A stretch of DNA of 64,000 bases from Paramicrobacterium fandaimingii (GTDB lineage: Bacteria > Actinomycetota > Actinomycetes > Actinomycetales > Microbacteriaceae). The notes below the pieces were generated by a model, which saw nothing but the letters and a program-made list of their open reading frames with translations, was not told where the DNA came from and searched no databases. Made by a program: the position numbers and the translations under genes. The stretch lies in NCBI RefSeq assembly GCF_011751745.2, contig NZ_CP061170.1, positions 868,001 through 932,000 on the forward strand. Reading direction: 5' to 3'. Positions within the stretch are counted from its first letter, which is position 1, and the number at the start of each line of letters is the position of its first letter. Positions 1 to 9,814 of the stretch are shown in pieces.

Positions 1-1157
1 CGGCCCCCGACTCGCGTGAGAATGAGCGTCGCCGAACGTGAGCCTCGGGGGTTCAGCCGTTTGCGGAACGCGGCGGGGTCGATATCGACGCCACGCTTCT
101 TGATCTCGAGCGTGCCGATGGCGTTCCCCTTCACCCAGCGGCGCAGCACCTTCTCGTCGAGCGGAAGCTGTTCGACGACCCTGAAGCAGGTGGCGAACGG
201 AGTCGAACTCTGGGTGTCGCCCGAGAGGTAGGCGATGCCGTCGCTGATCGGTGCCGCTTCCAGCTCGCGCGCGAGATCGCCGATCAGGCGAGCGCGAATC
301 ACGGCGCCATCGGGCTCGTAGAGAAACGCACCGAGCTTGCGAACCGGTTCGTCTGGGCTGTCTTCGGCTGCGGTCATCTCTGGAGAGCCCTCGTCGCTCA
401 GCACGAGAGCAGCGCGCGTGATTCCGTCGCGTGCAAGAGCGCCAGACCACAGCATGAGCTCAACGACGCTTCCGTCGACGCTGACCCACTGTGCTTCAAC
501 ATCGTCGGGTATCAGGTTGCGGTCAAAGCTGGGGCCCAGCTTAACGCCCGTCGGGTACCGGCGAGCGATATCGAAGACGGTCTCGAGCGCGGGGGAGTAG
601 TCGGTCGGATCGGTGAGTCGTGTCGTCTCGGAGTGGCCTGAGGTTCGCCGCGCCGGGTCGAAGAACACGGCGTCGACGCCGCTGAGATCGGTATCTTCAG
701 CGCGCCCATGAACAACATGAGCCGAGTCAAAAGGTGCGAGGTTGTGCGTGGCAATGGCGGCAGTCACCTCGTCGGCATCCACGGCGGTCACCGAGATCTG
801 CATCGCGGCCATCGCCATGGCGTCACCGCCAATGCCGCAGCCGAGATCCGCCACCCGCGTCAGGTCGCCCGCGAGATAGCGCCCGGCGTGCATGGCGGCG
901 GCCCGAATGCGCGTTGCCTGCTCGAGCCCGGCCTGTGTGAACAGCATCCGGTCGGCGAACTCGCCGAATTTGGCGCGGCCGTGAGCCCTGAGTCGGGACT
1001 GGGTGAGAGCGGCGGCAACCACAGCAGGGTCGTGGCCGGCCTTGCGCAGGCGCGAGACCGCCTTGACAACATCTCCGGCCGAATCGTGTTCGGCGAGTTC
1101 GTCGAGCAGTGCCATGCCGTCTGGCGTGAGCAGAGAGACCAGATCGGCGCGTTCCAT
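1..1157 (-). CDS. Class I SAM-dependent methyltransferase, THUMP-like type (3' end outside window)
   Basis: The reading frame opens at the ATG ending at 1157 and runs off the left edge. The N-terminal half is helical and Leu/Ala-rich. It is followed by VADLGCGIGGDAMA, the glycine-rich SAM-binding motif of class I methyltransferases, at about residue 105-120. The pattern resembles the actinobacterial 'THUMP-like' methyltransferases found next to groES; the substrate is unknown. On the minus strand a TATGTT box sits exactly 6 bases before the ATG and there is no Shine-Dalgarno sequence, so the transcript is probably leaderless. The gene is divergent from groES. Confidence 0.8.
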   Translation of the reverse strand, partial: MERADLVSLLTPDGMALLDELAEHDSAGDVVKAVSRLRKAGHDPAVVAAALTQSRLRAHGRAKFGEFADRMLFTQAGLEQATRIRAAAMHAGRYLAGDLTRVADLGCGIGGDAMAMAAMQISVTAVDADEVTAAIATHNLAPFDSAHVVHGRAEDTDLSGVDAVFFDPARRTSGHSETTRLTDPTDYSPALETVFDIARRYPTGVKLGPSFDRNLIPDDVEAQWVSVDGSVVELMLWSGALARDGITRAALVLSDEGSPEMTAAEDSPDEPVRKLGAFLYEPDGAVIRARLIGDLARELEAAPISDGIAYLSGDTQSSTPFATCFRVVEQLPLDEKVLRRWVKGNAIGTLEIKKRGVDIDPAAFRKRLNPRGSRSATLILTRVGG

Positions 1158-1212
1158 CTGGCCAACATATCAACCACAGGCGATCTCGCCCTCAGCGAAA
1201 CCGAGACCGAAG

Positions 1213-1239
1213 TTGGCACTCACGTTGCACGAGTGCCAA
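1213..1239. promoter_or_regulatory. CIRCE operator 1 (HrcA site) upstream of groES
   Basis: A perfect inverted repeat TTGGCACTC-N9-GAGTGCCAA. This is the CIRCE architecture (9-bp arms, 9-bp spacer) bound by the heat-shock repressor HrcA. A possible promoter with TTGCAC (1225-1230), a 17-base spacer and TAAACT (1248-1253) overlaps its right half; the promoter is an inference. Confidence 0.85.
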
Positions 1240-1258
1240 CGCATCCGTAAACTTGCAA

Positions 1259-1285
1259 TTAGCACTCGGATAGTGAGGGTGCTAA
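1259..1285. promoter_or_regulatory. CIRCE operator 2 upstream of groES
   Basis: TTAGCACTC-N9-GGGTGCTAA, with one mismatch from a perfect palindrome and from the CIRCE consensus. It lies 31 bases before the groES start codon, in the likely transcribed leader, and together with the first site makes a tandem HrcA-controlled region. Confidence 0.85.
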
Positions 1286-1316
1286 CTCACGTCTTCTTAT
1301 GAGAAAGAGGTCAACC

Positions 1317-1613
1317 GTGTCGGTCTCCATCAAGCCGCTCGAGGATCGCATCGTCATTCAGCAGGTCGAGGCAGAGCAGACCACCGCGTCTGGTCTGGTT
1401 ATTCCTGACACCGCCAAGGAGAAGCCGCAGGAGGGTGAAGTCGTGGCTGTCGGCCCCGGCCGCATCGACGACAACGGCAACCGCGTTCCTGTCGACGTCA
1501 CCGTCGGCGACCGCGTTCTGTACTCCAAGTACGGCGGCACTGAGGTGAAGTTCGGCGCTGACGAGTACCTCGTGCTTTCGGCCCGCGACGTGCTCGCGGT
1601 CGTCGTTCGCTAA
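1317..1613 (+). CDS. groES: Co-chaperonin GroES
   Basis: A 98-residue protein beginning [14 protein letters not shown], with the conserved [10 protein letters not shown] segment and the C-terminal [13 protein letters not shown]. This is the normal length and signature of the GroES ring subunit that caps GroEL in the cytoplasm. The GTG at 1317 is chosen because AGAGG lies 6 bases upstream and because the N-terminus then matches family members; an ATG 18 bases earlier has no ribosome-binding site. Two CIRCE boxes precede it. No groEL follows: a strong terminator lies directly downstream, so groEL must be elsewhere. Confidence 0.97.
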   Translation: MSVSIKPLEDRIVIQQVEAEQTTASGLVIPDTAKEKPQEGEVVAVGPGRIDDNGNRVPVDVTVGDRVLYSKYGGTEVKFGADEYLVLSARDVLAVVVR

Positions 1614-1625
1614 GCGACGCTCAAC

Positions 1626-1666
1626 GACACAGAGGCCCGGGTGATCATCACCCGGGCCTCTGTGTC
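1626..1666 (+). terminator. groES terminator hairpin
   Basis: A perfect 19-bp inverted repeat (1626-1644 with 1648-1666) and a 3-base loop, very GC-rich, 12 bases after the groES stop. It has no long T-tract, which is usual in high-GC actinobacteria. Confidence 0.85.
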
Positions 1667-1690
1667 TGCGCCGCAACGTACACTCGATGC

Positions 1691-2326
1691 ATGACTGCGT
1701 CACAGGTATTCGTCTTCGATATCGACGGGGTCATCCGTTCGTTCCAGCCGGAGCGCATGGCTGCGCGGCTTGACGCCGAACTTGGCCTGACCGTCGGCAC
1801 CATCGAGGAGCAGGCGTTCGCCGAGCCGTTTGGACGCGATGTCGTGGAAGGTCGCATGACGCGGGCCGAGTGGGTGGGCGAGTTGTCAGAGCGCTTCGCT
1901 GCCCGTTCCCGAGATGCAAACGCTGCCCGGTCGATCGTCGCCGAGTGGTCGACCGATATCGGCCAGCTGATTCCAGAGACCATGGAACTCATCGACGAGC
2001 TCGCCCGCGAGCATCCGGTTTTCGCGTTTACAAATGGAACCGACTGCACACTGAACGAGCTCACAACGCACGGCATCATCGACCGGTTTCGCCACGTGAT
2101 CAACTCGTACGAACTGGGCATCTCGAAGCCCGAGCCCGGCAGCTACCCGTTGGCGCACGCGCAGATTGAGCGGACGCTGGGGCAGACTGTGTCGGCGGAA
2201 TCCGTTCATTTCACCGACGATCGAGCCGACAACATCGAGGCGGCATCGACGTTCGGCTGGTGGGCTCGGCAATTCACGGATGCCGCGGCGCTGCGCGCAT
2301 CGCTTGCCTCCGCCGTCACCTCGTGA
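1691..2326 (+). CDS. HAD-superfamily hydrolase
   Basis: A 211-residue haloacid-dehalogenase-like hydrolase. Motif I is FDIDGV with nucleophile D10 and D12. Motif II is in FAFTNGT. Motif III Lys is in GISKPEPG. Motif IV acidic residues are in HFTDDRADN. Such proteins are usually phosphatases acting on small phosphorylated metabolites; the substrate cannot be told. A TACACT -10 box ends 6 bases before the ATG with no ribosome-binding site, indicating a leaderless start. It overlaps the next gene by GTGA, so the two are translationally coupled. Confidence 0.9.
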   Translation: MTASQVFVFDIDGVIRSFQPERMAARLDAELGLTVGTIEEQAFAEPFGRDVVEGRMTRAEWVGELSERFAARSRDANAARSIVAEWSTDIGQLIPETMELIDELAREHPVFAFTNGTDCTLNELTTHGIIDRFRHVINSYELGISKPEPGSYPLAHAQIERTLGQTVSAESVHFTDDRADNIEAASTFGWWARQFTDAAALRASLASAVTS

Positions 2327-3246
2327 TCGACGGTGCACGCGCTGGGTCGCGTTCCGGTTTTCTGTTTGCCGCCTCCGCGTACCTTCTGTGGGGCGCGCTC
2401 CCGCTCTACTTCGTCATTCTCGAGCCGGCCGGCCCCTTCGAGATTGTGTCGATGCGCATTCTGTTCTCGCTTGTCTTCTGCGGCATTCTGCTGAGCGTTC
2501 TTCGCGATTGGCGCGGCTTCTTCGCGCTGTTCCGTTCGAAGCGCACGATGCTGTTCATGTCGCTCGCCGCGGTGTTCATCTTCATCAACTGGCAGACCTA
2601 CGTCATCGCCGCGGTGACGGGGCACGTGATCGAGGCCTCGCTCGGCTACTTCATCAACCCGATCGTCACCGTGCTCTTCGGCGTCATCTTTCTGCGCGAG
2701 CGTCTGCGCCCGATGCAATGGGCCGCGGTCGGCGTCAGCCTGATCGCCGTCATCGTGCTCTGGATCGGGTACGGCACATTCCCGATCATCGCGCTGACTC
2801 TGGCGTTCTCGTTTGGGCTCTACGGCTTCATGAAGAATCGCGTCGGCGGCAACGTCGGAGCGATAACGGGGCTGACGCTCGAGACCCTGCTGCTCGCCCC
2901 CGTTGCGGCGCTTGTTCTCGTCGGAGTTGCGGCGACGACAGGAATCGTCTTCGGCACGGCCGGGGCAGGTAACACGACGCTGCTCATCGCGTCGGGCGTC
3001 GTCACCGCCGTTCCGCTGCTGCTCTTCGCGTCTGCGGCCCGCCGCCTTCCGCTTGTGTACATGGGCCTTTTTCAATACGTCACGCCGCTCATGCAGTTTT
3101 TGGTCGGCGTGTTCATCTTGAGCGAGCCCATGCCGACCGAGCGCTGGATCGGCTTCTTTCTGGTTTGGGCGGCGCTTGTGCTGCTCACGATCGATATGGT
3201 CGGGCACGCGCGCAGCCTCAGGCGCCGCACTCTCAACCTCACCTGA
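2323..3246 (+). CDS. rarD: EamA/RarD-family membrane transporter
   Basis: A 307-residue hydrophobic protein with about ten transmembrane segments, starting with FAASAYLLWGALPLYF, the typical opening of RarD proteins of the drug/metabolite transporter superfamily. The GTG at 2323 overlaps the stop of the HAD gene; an in-frame start 63 bases earlier would lie deep inside that gene and add a non-hydrophobic tail. The substrate is unknown; RarD was first linked to chloramphenicol sensitivity. It probably shares the HAD transcript. Confidence 0.88.
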   Translation: MIDGARAGSRSGFLFAASAYLLWGALPLYFVILEPAGPFEIVSMRILFSLVFCGILLSVLRDWRGFFALFRSKRTMLFMSLAAVFIFINWQTYVIAAVTGHVIEASLGYFINPIVTVLFGVIFLRERLRPMQWAAVGVSLIAVIVLWIGYGTFPIIALTLAFSFGLYGFMKNRVGGNVGAITGLTLETLLLAPVAALVLVGVAATTGIVFGTAGAGNTTLLIASGVVTAVPLLLFASAARRLPLVYMGLFQYVTPLMQFLVGVFILSEPMPTERWIGFFLVWAALVLLTIDMVGHARSLRRRTLNLT

Positions 3247-3262
3247 GCGTTTGGCGGCATAA

Positions 3263-4864
<1,602 letters not shown>

Positions 4865-4876
4865 TAGGAAACGGCA

Positions 4877-5293
4877 TCACTGTGGCGCGATGACCTCTAG
4901 CCCGTGTGCGCGGGCCGCATCGGCGAGCCTGATGTCGTACGTGAGTATCGCCGAGGCCTCGATACCCAGTGCACAGGCAAGATGCAGCGCATCGAGGCTG
5001 CGCAGACCGACCTGAGGAAACAGACCCGCTTCGCGGGACTGGTCTCGCGTCAGTGGGGTCAGCGACATGCCGTCGAGAACGGCGGTGATCAGCACCTGGT
5101 CGAGGTGATGGCGCACGCCGATTCGGCGCAACTCGGTCTCGAGGAGATCACTGGAGACGACGGTCGGGCCGCCGTCCAGGTAATGGCGCAGGGCTTCTGA
5201 CTCCCGCTCATCGCTGAGGAGCTTAACCGCTGCCGAGGTGTCGAGATATACGACGGGGGAGGCCGTCGGCATAGCGTTCGTGCTGGTCACCAC
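4877..5293 (-). CDS. PIN-domain toxin (VapC-like ribonuclease)
   Basis: A 138-residue PIN-domain protein. VVYLDTSAAVKLL near the N-terminus carries the first catalytic Asp. A central LLETELRRIG and a C-terminal LDALHLACAL supply the other metal-binding acidic residues, followed by LTYDIRLADAARAHGLEV. VapC-type toxins cleave RNA and are held inactive by the partner encoded just upstream. Its GTG start overlaps the antitoxin stop. It converges on guaB with only 12 bases between the stops. Confidence 0.85.
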   Translation of the reverse strand: MVTSTNAMPTASPVVYLDTSAAVKLLSDERESEALRHYLDGGPTVVSSDLLETELRRIGVRHHLDQVLITAVLDGMSLTPLTRDQSREAGLFPQVGLRSLDALHLACALGIEASAILTYDIRLADAARAHGLEVIAPQ

Positions 5294-5541
5294 CGTTCCT
5301 CGCGCTCATCATCGATAATCTCGCTCACGGAACGATCGAGCGATACTTTCGGGAGCGCCGACCAGCCTCCTTGTCGACGAGCTGGACGCGACACAGGGAA
5401 TGGCAACACCGGAGTCGCCGTCGGAGACAGGTGGGCGACGACCACGCCCCGGTTCGTTACCTCCATCGCCTCTCCCGCGGCAACGCGTCGGAGGACGTCG
5501 GCGGAATTGTTTCGAAGTTCGCGATGACTGATTGTTGTCAC
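5287..5541 (-). CDS. Phd/YefM-family antitoxin
   Basis: An 84-residue protein starting VTTISHRELRNNSADVLRRVAAGEAMEVTNRGVVVAHLSP, the dimerising DNA-binding fold of Phd/YefM antitoxins. A C-terminal tail rich in charged residues would wrap the toxin. The GTG at 5541 is preferred over an ATG 30 bases upstream because a TACACT -10 box lies exactly 6 bases before it, giving a leaderless mRNA, and the fold starts there. It forms an operon with the PIN toxin and is expected to autoregulate. Confidence 0.85.
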   Translation of the reverse strand: MTTISHRELRNNSADVLRRVAAGEAMEVTNRGVVVAHLSPTATPVLPFPVSRPARRQGGWSALPKVSLDRSVSEIIDDEREERW

Positions 5542-5589
5542 GCGACAAGTGTAGCACCATGCGTAGCACAATGGCTGACGCGGATGCGC

Positions 5590-6618
5590 TTACGAGATCG
5601 GGATCTTCGTGTCTGGCTGCCGATACGTGAATTCTCCTGGACGACGACCCATGCGAGCGGCGGCATGGCCGACGATGAGCTGGGGAACGAGGGCCTCGTG
5701 AATCGATCGCTCGAAGCCCGCTACGTCGGCGGCGATCGAGATCACGACGAGGTTTTCATGGTTGGGTCGTGCGAGGTCCGCGAGCGGCCTCTGGGTGACT
5801 AGACACACCTGCACGCCGGAATCGAGAACGGAATCGACGAGCGAGAGTTCACGCTCATCGCCGAAGACGACGAGTGCGCTGTGTTCTCGGAGCGGCTCCA
5901 TCGGCCCGTGCAGATATTGATACGTATCGAACGCCGCAGTCGGTAGGGCGAGCGCTTCGCGAAACATCAGCGCGCCCTCCGACGCGGCAGCCAACGACGT
6001 TCCACGCCCCACAAAGTCCACAGTGCGCGCTGCGCTCAGTCGCTCTGCAACGATCTGCGATCCGCCATCGAACGCCGAAAGTGCAGACGCGACACGGGCG
6101 GGTATGGCAGCTGTGTCGCCAACGGGCATCCCGATGACGTGCTCGCACAGCATCGCGTATGCGAGAAGCGTCGCCGTGTAGCCGACGGTGTAGACGCCGG
6201 AATCGTCGACGTCACCGAGAGGGAGCACGACGTCGACCTCTGCGGCGAGCGGGCTGTCGGCAACGTTGGTGATGCCGATTCGTCGGCCAGGAGTGAACCT
6301 GCGAGCGGCTTCGATGGGCTCCGGGCTGCGACCGGACTCCGAGACAATGACGTAGTGGTCTGCCGGCTGGGTGTCTGGTGCACAGAGGGAAGCGTCAGAC
6401 GCCGTGAGTGAAAATGCGCGAACACCAGAGCCGAGAAGAGCGAACACGAGTGCATGGGCCGAGTGTGTGGATGCCCCCATCGCAACGACAGCGACGGTGT
6501 CGCCCGCCCGCCACGGCTCGATCGCAGACTCGGCGAGGGCGTGGGCGATGCTGCGATGCGCCCGCTCGAGAGCGCTCGGCTGGTCGCGTACAGCGGTGTC
6601 GTAGTCAATTCGTTTCAT
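5590..6618 (-). CDS. SIS-domain sugar-phosphate isomerase/deaminase-like protein
   Basis: A 342-residue protein with two SIS (sugar isomerase) domains, as in the isomerase half of GlmS and in AgaS/FrlB-type deglycases. Visible segments are VAVVAMGASTHSAHALVFALL, YVIVSESGRSPEPIEAAR (phosphosugar loop SESGRS) and FVGRGTSLAAASEGALMFREALALPTAAF. It is the last gene of the minus-strand sugar operon, 48 bases after the permease. This suggests it processes the phosphorylated sugar or amino sugar made by the kinase; the substrate is inference. Confidence 0.82.
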   Translation of the reverse strand: MKRIDYDTAVRDQPSALERAHRSIAHALAESAIEPWRAGDTVAVVAMGASTHSAHALVFALLGSGVRAFSLTASDASLCAPDTQPADHYVIVSESGRSPEPIEAARRFTPGRRIGITNVADSPLAAEVDVVLPLGDVDDSGVYTVGYTATLLAYAMLCEHVIGMPVGDTAAIPARVASALSAFDGGSQIVAERLSAARTVDFVGRGTSLAAASEGALMFREALALPTAAFDTYQYLHGPMEPLREHSALVVFGDERELSLVDSVLDSGVQVCLVTQRPLADLARPNHENLVVISIAADVAGFERSIHEALVPQLIVGHAAARMGRRPGEFTYRQPDTKIPIS

Positions 6619-6666
6619 GATTCTCTTTTCATCGTGACGGTTGTCTGCCTGCTGAACTGGCGCCTG

Positions 6667-7515
6667 TTATCCCTTGACAGCGCCGACGCCCATTCCGCTG
6701 ACGACATAGCGCTGGAAGATGATGGCGATCACGATGGGTGGAATCGCCGCAAGGATGCCGCCGGCGGCGACGAGCCCGAAATCTGTCGTGTAGCGTCCCG
6801 CGAACTCCGAGATGGCGACAGGCAGCGTCTTGGCGGCATCCGAAGACGTGAAGATGAGGGCGTACATGAACTCGTCCCATGCGAGCAGGAAAGCGAACAT
6901 CATCGCCGCGAAAATTCCGGGTTTGGCGCTCGGCAGGATGATGCGGAAGAGCGCGCCAACCCGCGACGTTCCATCGATGCGCGCAGCTTCCTCCAGCTCA
7001 TCGGGAATGGTCATGAAGTAATTGCTGAGAATCCAAAGCGTGAAGGGGATCACCAACGATGAGTCGACGAGGATCAGGCCAATGAGCGTGTTGAGCAGCC
7101 CCAACGAGTTCAAGATGAAATACAGAGGAATCAGCAGCGCGATCTGCGGAAGCATGTACGTGGCGAGAAAGACCATGAGCGTGGCCTTGCGGAAGGGAAA
7201 TCTGAGCCGCGCGAAAGCGTAGGCTCCGAGCACTCCGACCACCATGGCGATGGCGACGACGGAGACAGCGACGATTGTGGAGTTCACCATGGCGGCGCGG
7301 AAGGTCGAGCCGACGCTGCCTTCGCCACCCTGGAAGATCTCGATGTAGCGGCTCAGGTCAATCGCGGAGGGTATCCAGCGCATCGGGCGGCTGATCAAGT
7401 CGCTCTGCGGAGCGAAGCTGGCCTCGACCATCCATGCGAACGGCAGAAGGATCAGCACAGACACGATGACCGCGGCGATGTGCAGCAGGATCGTGTTGCG
7501 TCGTTGGTGTCTCAC
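6667..7515 (-). CDS. Carbohydrate ABC transporter permease (MalG type)
   Basis: A 282-residue membrane protein with about six transmembrane segments and the binding-protein-dependent permease motif EEAARIDGTSRVGALFRIILPSAKPG near the C-terminal third. It pairs with the next upstream permease; the start GTG at 7515 overlaps that gene's stop as GTGA. No ATP-binding subunit is encoded in the operon, so a shared MsiK/MalK-type ATPase is probably used, as is common in actinobacteria. Confidence 0.92.
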   Translation of the reverse strand: MRHQRRNTILLHIAAVIVSVLILLPFAWMVEASFAPQSDLISRPMRWIPSAIDLSRYIEIFQGGEGSVGSTFRAAMVNSTIVAVSVVAIAMVVGVLGAYAFARLRFPFRKATLMVFLATYMLPQIALLIPLYFILNSLGLLNTLIGLILVDSSLVIPFTLWILSNYFMTIPDELEEAARIDGTSRVGALFRIILPSAKPGIFAAMMFAFLLAWDEFMYALIFTSSDAAKTLPVAISEFAGRYTTDFGLVAAGGILAAIPPIVIAIIFQRYVVSGMGVGAVKG

Positions 7516-8438
7516 AGCAGACTCATCTCCGATCGGCGCAACATTCTGAGGTAGATGGTCGTCAGAATCAAAATGACGATGACGATGATGTACGAGAGCG
7601 CGGAGCCCATTCCGAAGTTCTGGTCTGAAAAGGCGCGTACGTACGTGTAGTAGGCGATCGTCTGTGTGCCGTTGGCAGGCCCGCCCCGGGTCATGGCGTA
7701 GATGATGTCGAAGGCTTTGAACGCCTCGACAGTGCGCAGCACGAGCACGATGGAAATCGAGGGCACCAACATCGGCAGCGTGATCGAGCGGAAGATGCGC
7801 AGCCATGATGCGCGGTCGATCTTGGCACTCTCGTAGATCTCGGGGTTGATTGCCGTCAATCCTGCGAGCAGAAAGAAGGCGACGAGCGGCGTCGTCTTCC
7901 ACGCATCGGCCAGAATGACCATGTTGAGGGCGAGCGTCGGGTCGCCCAGCCAGGCGATGTATTCGTCGGTGAGGCCGAGTTGCGTGAGAGCGGCGTTAAG
8001 TGATCCGTACTGGGCGTTGAAGATTCCCTTCCACATTGCCGCGTTGACGATCGTAGGGACCGCCCAGGGCAACACGACGATAGCGCGGAACAGCCATCGC
8101 GCGCGCAGACGTGCATTGAGCAGCAGCGCGAGCATCATGCCGAGCACCAGTTCCAATGCCGTTGAAACGATCGTGAAGTACAGGGTGCGACCGATTGCAG
8201 CCCAGAACCCGGTACTCGACAGCGCCTCCAGATAATTGTCGATGCCGATGAACGGCGTCTCCACGGCCAGTGCAGACTCCACCTCGAAGAACGAGATGAT
8301 CAGCGTGCGGATGATCGGGTAGACGATGATGCCGAATACCGCGACTGCGGCCGGGAGGAGGAGCCAGAAGGCCAATCGCCTCTGGCTCTCCGTGCCCGTC
8401 CGCCGTCGCGGAGGCGCCGTTGTGGCGAGCTTTGTCAT
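7512..8438 (-). CDS. Carbohydrate ABC transporter permease (MalF type)
   Basis: A 308-residue integral membrane protein beginning with a basic cytoplasmic tail, then LAFWLLLPAAVAVFGIIVYPIIRTLIISFF, typical of UgpA/MalF-type permeases. The EAA loop YESAKIDRASWLRIFRSITLPML contacts the ATPase. It lies 8 bases downstream of the binding-protein gene and is coupled to the second permease. Confidence 0.92.
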   Translation of the reverse strand: MTKLATTAPPRRRTGTESQRRLAFWLLLPAAVAVFGIIVYPIIRTLIISFFEVESALAVETPFIGIDNYLEALSSTGFWAAIGRTLYFTIVSTALELVLGMMLALLLNARLRARWLFRAIVVLPWAVPTIVNAAMWKGIFNAQYGSLNAALTQLGLTDEYIAWLGDPTLALNMVILADAWKTTPLVAFFLLAGLTAINPEIYESAKIDRASWLRIFRSITLPMLVPSISIVLVLRTVEAFKAFDIIYAMTRGGPANGTQTIAYYTYVRAFSDQNFGMGSALSYIIVIVILILTTIYLRMLRRSEMSLL

Positions 8439-8446
8439 TCTGCAGC

Positions 8447-9754
8447 TCAGCCGTTCAGTACGTCGTTTGCGGCCGAGACGGCATCATCCATTGCCTGCTG
8501 CGGCGACTTCTTGCCGAGCAGCGCATTCTGAAGCTCTACCTGAATGATCTGCGAGACCTCGCTGTAGTTCGGCACCTGCGGGCGAAGGATGCCGTCGTCG
8601 TAGCCGACCTTCGCAGCAGCGAACACCTCGGGGTTTGTCTCGGTGATCTCGGAGTCGTCATAAGACGCTTTCCAGCTCGGCAGAGTGCTCGTGACGAACT
8701 TCTCTTGTTCGCTCTGGCTGCTGATGAACGAGATGAAGTTCCAGGCGGCATCCTTGTTCTCCGACTTCGATGCGATCCCGAGTGCCATTGCACCGTTTAC
8801 GCCCGGACGAACGCCCTCTGGTCCTTTCGGCGTTGCAGACACACCGACCTGGCCGACGACTTGGGAGATCGACTCGTCATTGAGGTCACGGAACGTCGAT
8901 TCCCAGTTGAGCGAGAACGCGGCCTGCCCCGATGCCATTGTCTTGTTGACGTCGTCCTCGAGGAACGTTGTCGAATTGGGGTTGGTCAGACCATCGTCGA
9001 TGGTCTTCTTCATCCACGTCAGGGCCTCCACTCCGGGGCCCTCGTTGATGACAAGCTCACCGTCGTCATTCGTGAACTCGCCTCCGAAGGCGCCGAGCAG
9101 CTGAGCGTAGTCGCAGATGAGTGCTTCGGCCTGAGCCCAGCTCCAGGCAAGCGGGTATTCAACGATTCCCTGGTCTTTCATCGCTTGGGCAACCTCGAGA
9201 ACTCCGTCCCACGTCTCGAGGTCGGACTCGGAATACCCGGCCTGCTCGACCATGTCGTTGTTGTAATAGAACAGCTTCGTCGAGGGATACCAGGGCACAC
9301 CGTAGAACTTGTCCTTGTACTCTGCGGTGATCAGTGCCCCGCCGAGCATCTCGTCCTTCCACTTTTCATCGAAGCGATCGGTGACGTCGGTGACAATGCC
9401 CTTCTCTGCGAACTCTGCGGGCCAGATGACGTCCATCAGCACGACGTCGTAGGTGCCCGAGGGCGCAGCCGTCACGATCTTGTCGTGCAGTGCTTCGTAG
9501 GCAACGAACGTGGGATTGACGGTGATGTCCGGATACTCTTCGTTGAAGTCGGCGATCATGTCTTTCACGTCGTCTTCGGTATAGCCCGCCTGCTTCATGA
9601 ACAGCGCGTTGATCGTTCCGGAGTCTGCCTCACCTGCCCCTCCCTCTGACGACGGCGCTCCCGTGACGCTGCATGCGCTGAGGGCGAGAGCCGCGGCGGC
9701 CGCTACGGCGAGCGTTACCGTTGCGCGCCTCACGCTTTTCTGTGGGTTTCTCAT
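8447..9754 (-). CDS. Sugar ABC transporter substrate-binding lipoprotein
   Basis: A 435-residue extracellular solute-binding protein (family 1). A basic N-terminus and hydrophobic stretch end in the lipobox LSAC, so the mature protein is lipid-anchored on the outer face of the membrane. Downstream segments such as DVVLMDVIWPAEFAEKG, GVPWYPSTKLFYYN and PLAWSWAQ are typical of oligosaccharide-binding members. The AGAGGAAAC ribosome-binding site supports the ATG at 9754. The ligand is unknown; the operon context suggests an amino sugar or a related oligosaccharide. Confidence 0.93.
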   Translation of the reverse strand: MRNPQKSVRRATVTLAVAAAAALALSACSVTGAPSSEGGAGEADSGTINALFMKQAGYTEDDVKDMIADFNEEYPDITVNPTFVAYEALHDKIVTAAPSGTYDVVLMDVIWPAEFAEKGIVTDVTDRFDEKWKDEMLGGALITAEYKDKFYGVPWYPSTKLFYYNNDMVEQAGYSESDLETWDGVLEVAQAMKDQGIVEYPLAWSWAQAEALICDYAQLLGAFGGEFTNDDGELVINEGPGVEALTWMKKTIDDGLTNPNSTTFLEDDVNKTMASGQAAFSLNWESTFRDLNDESISQVVGQVGVSATPKGPEGVRPGVNGAMALGIASKSENKDAAWNFISFISSQSEQEKFVTSTLPSWKASYDDSEITETNPEVFAAAKVGYDDGILRPQVPNYSEVSQIIQVELQNALLGKKSPQQAMDDAVSAANDVLNG

Positions 9755-9814
9755 GGTTTCCTCTACTTCCTCGTTGAAGTTCTTACGTGAATGGGGATGG
9801 GGCGATTCGCCGGG

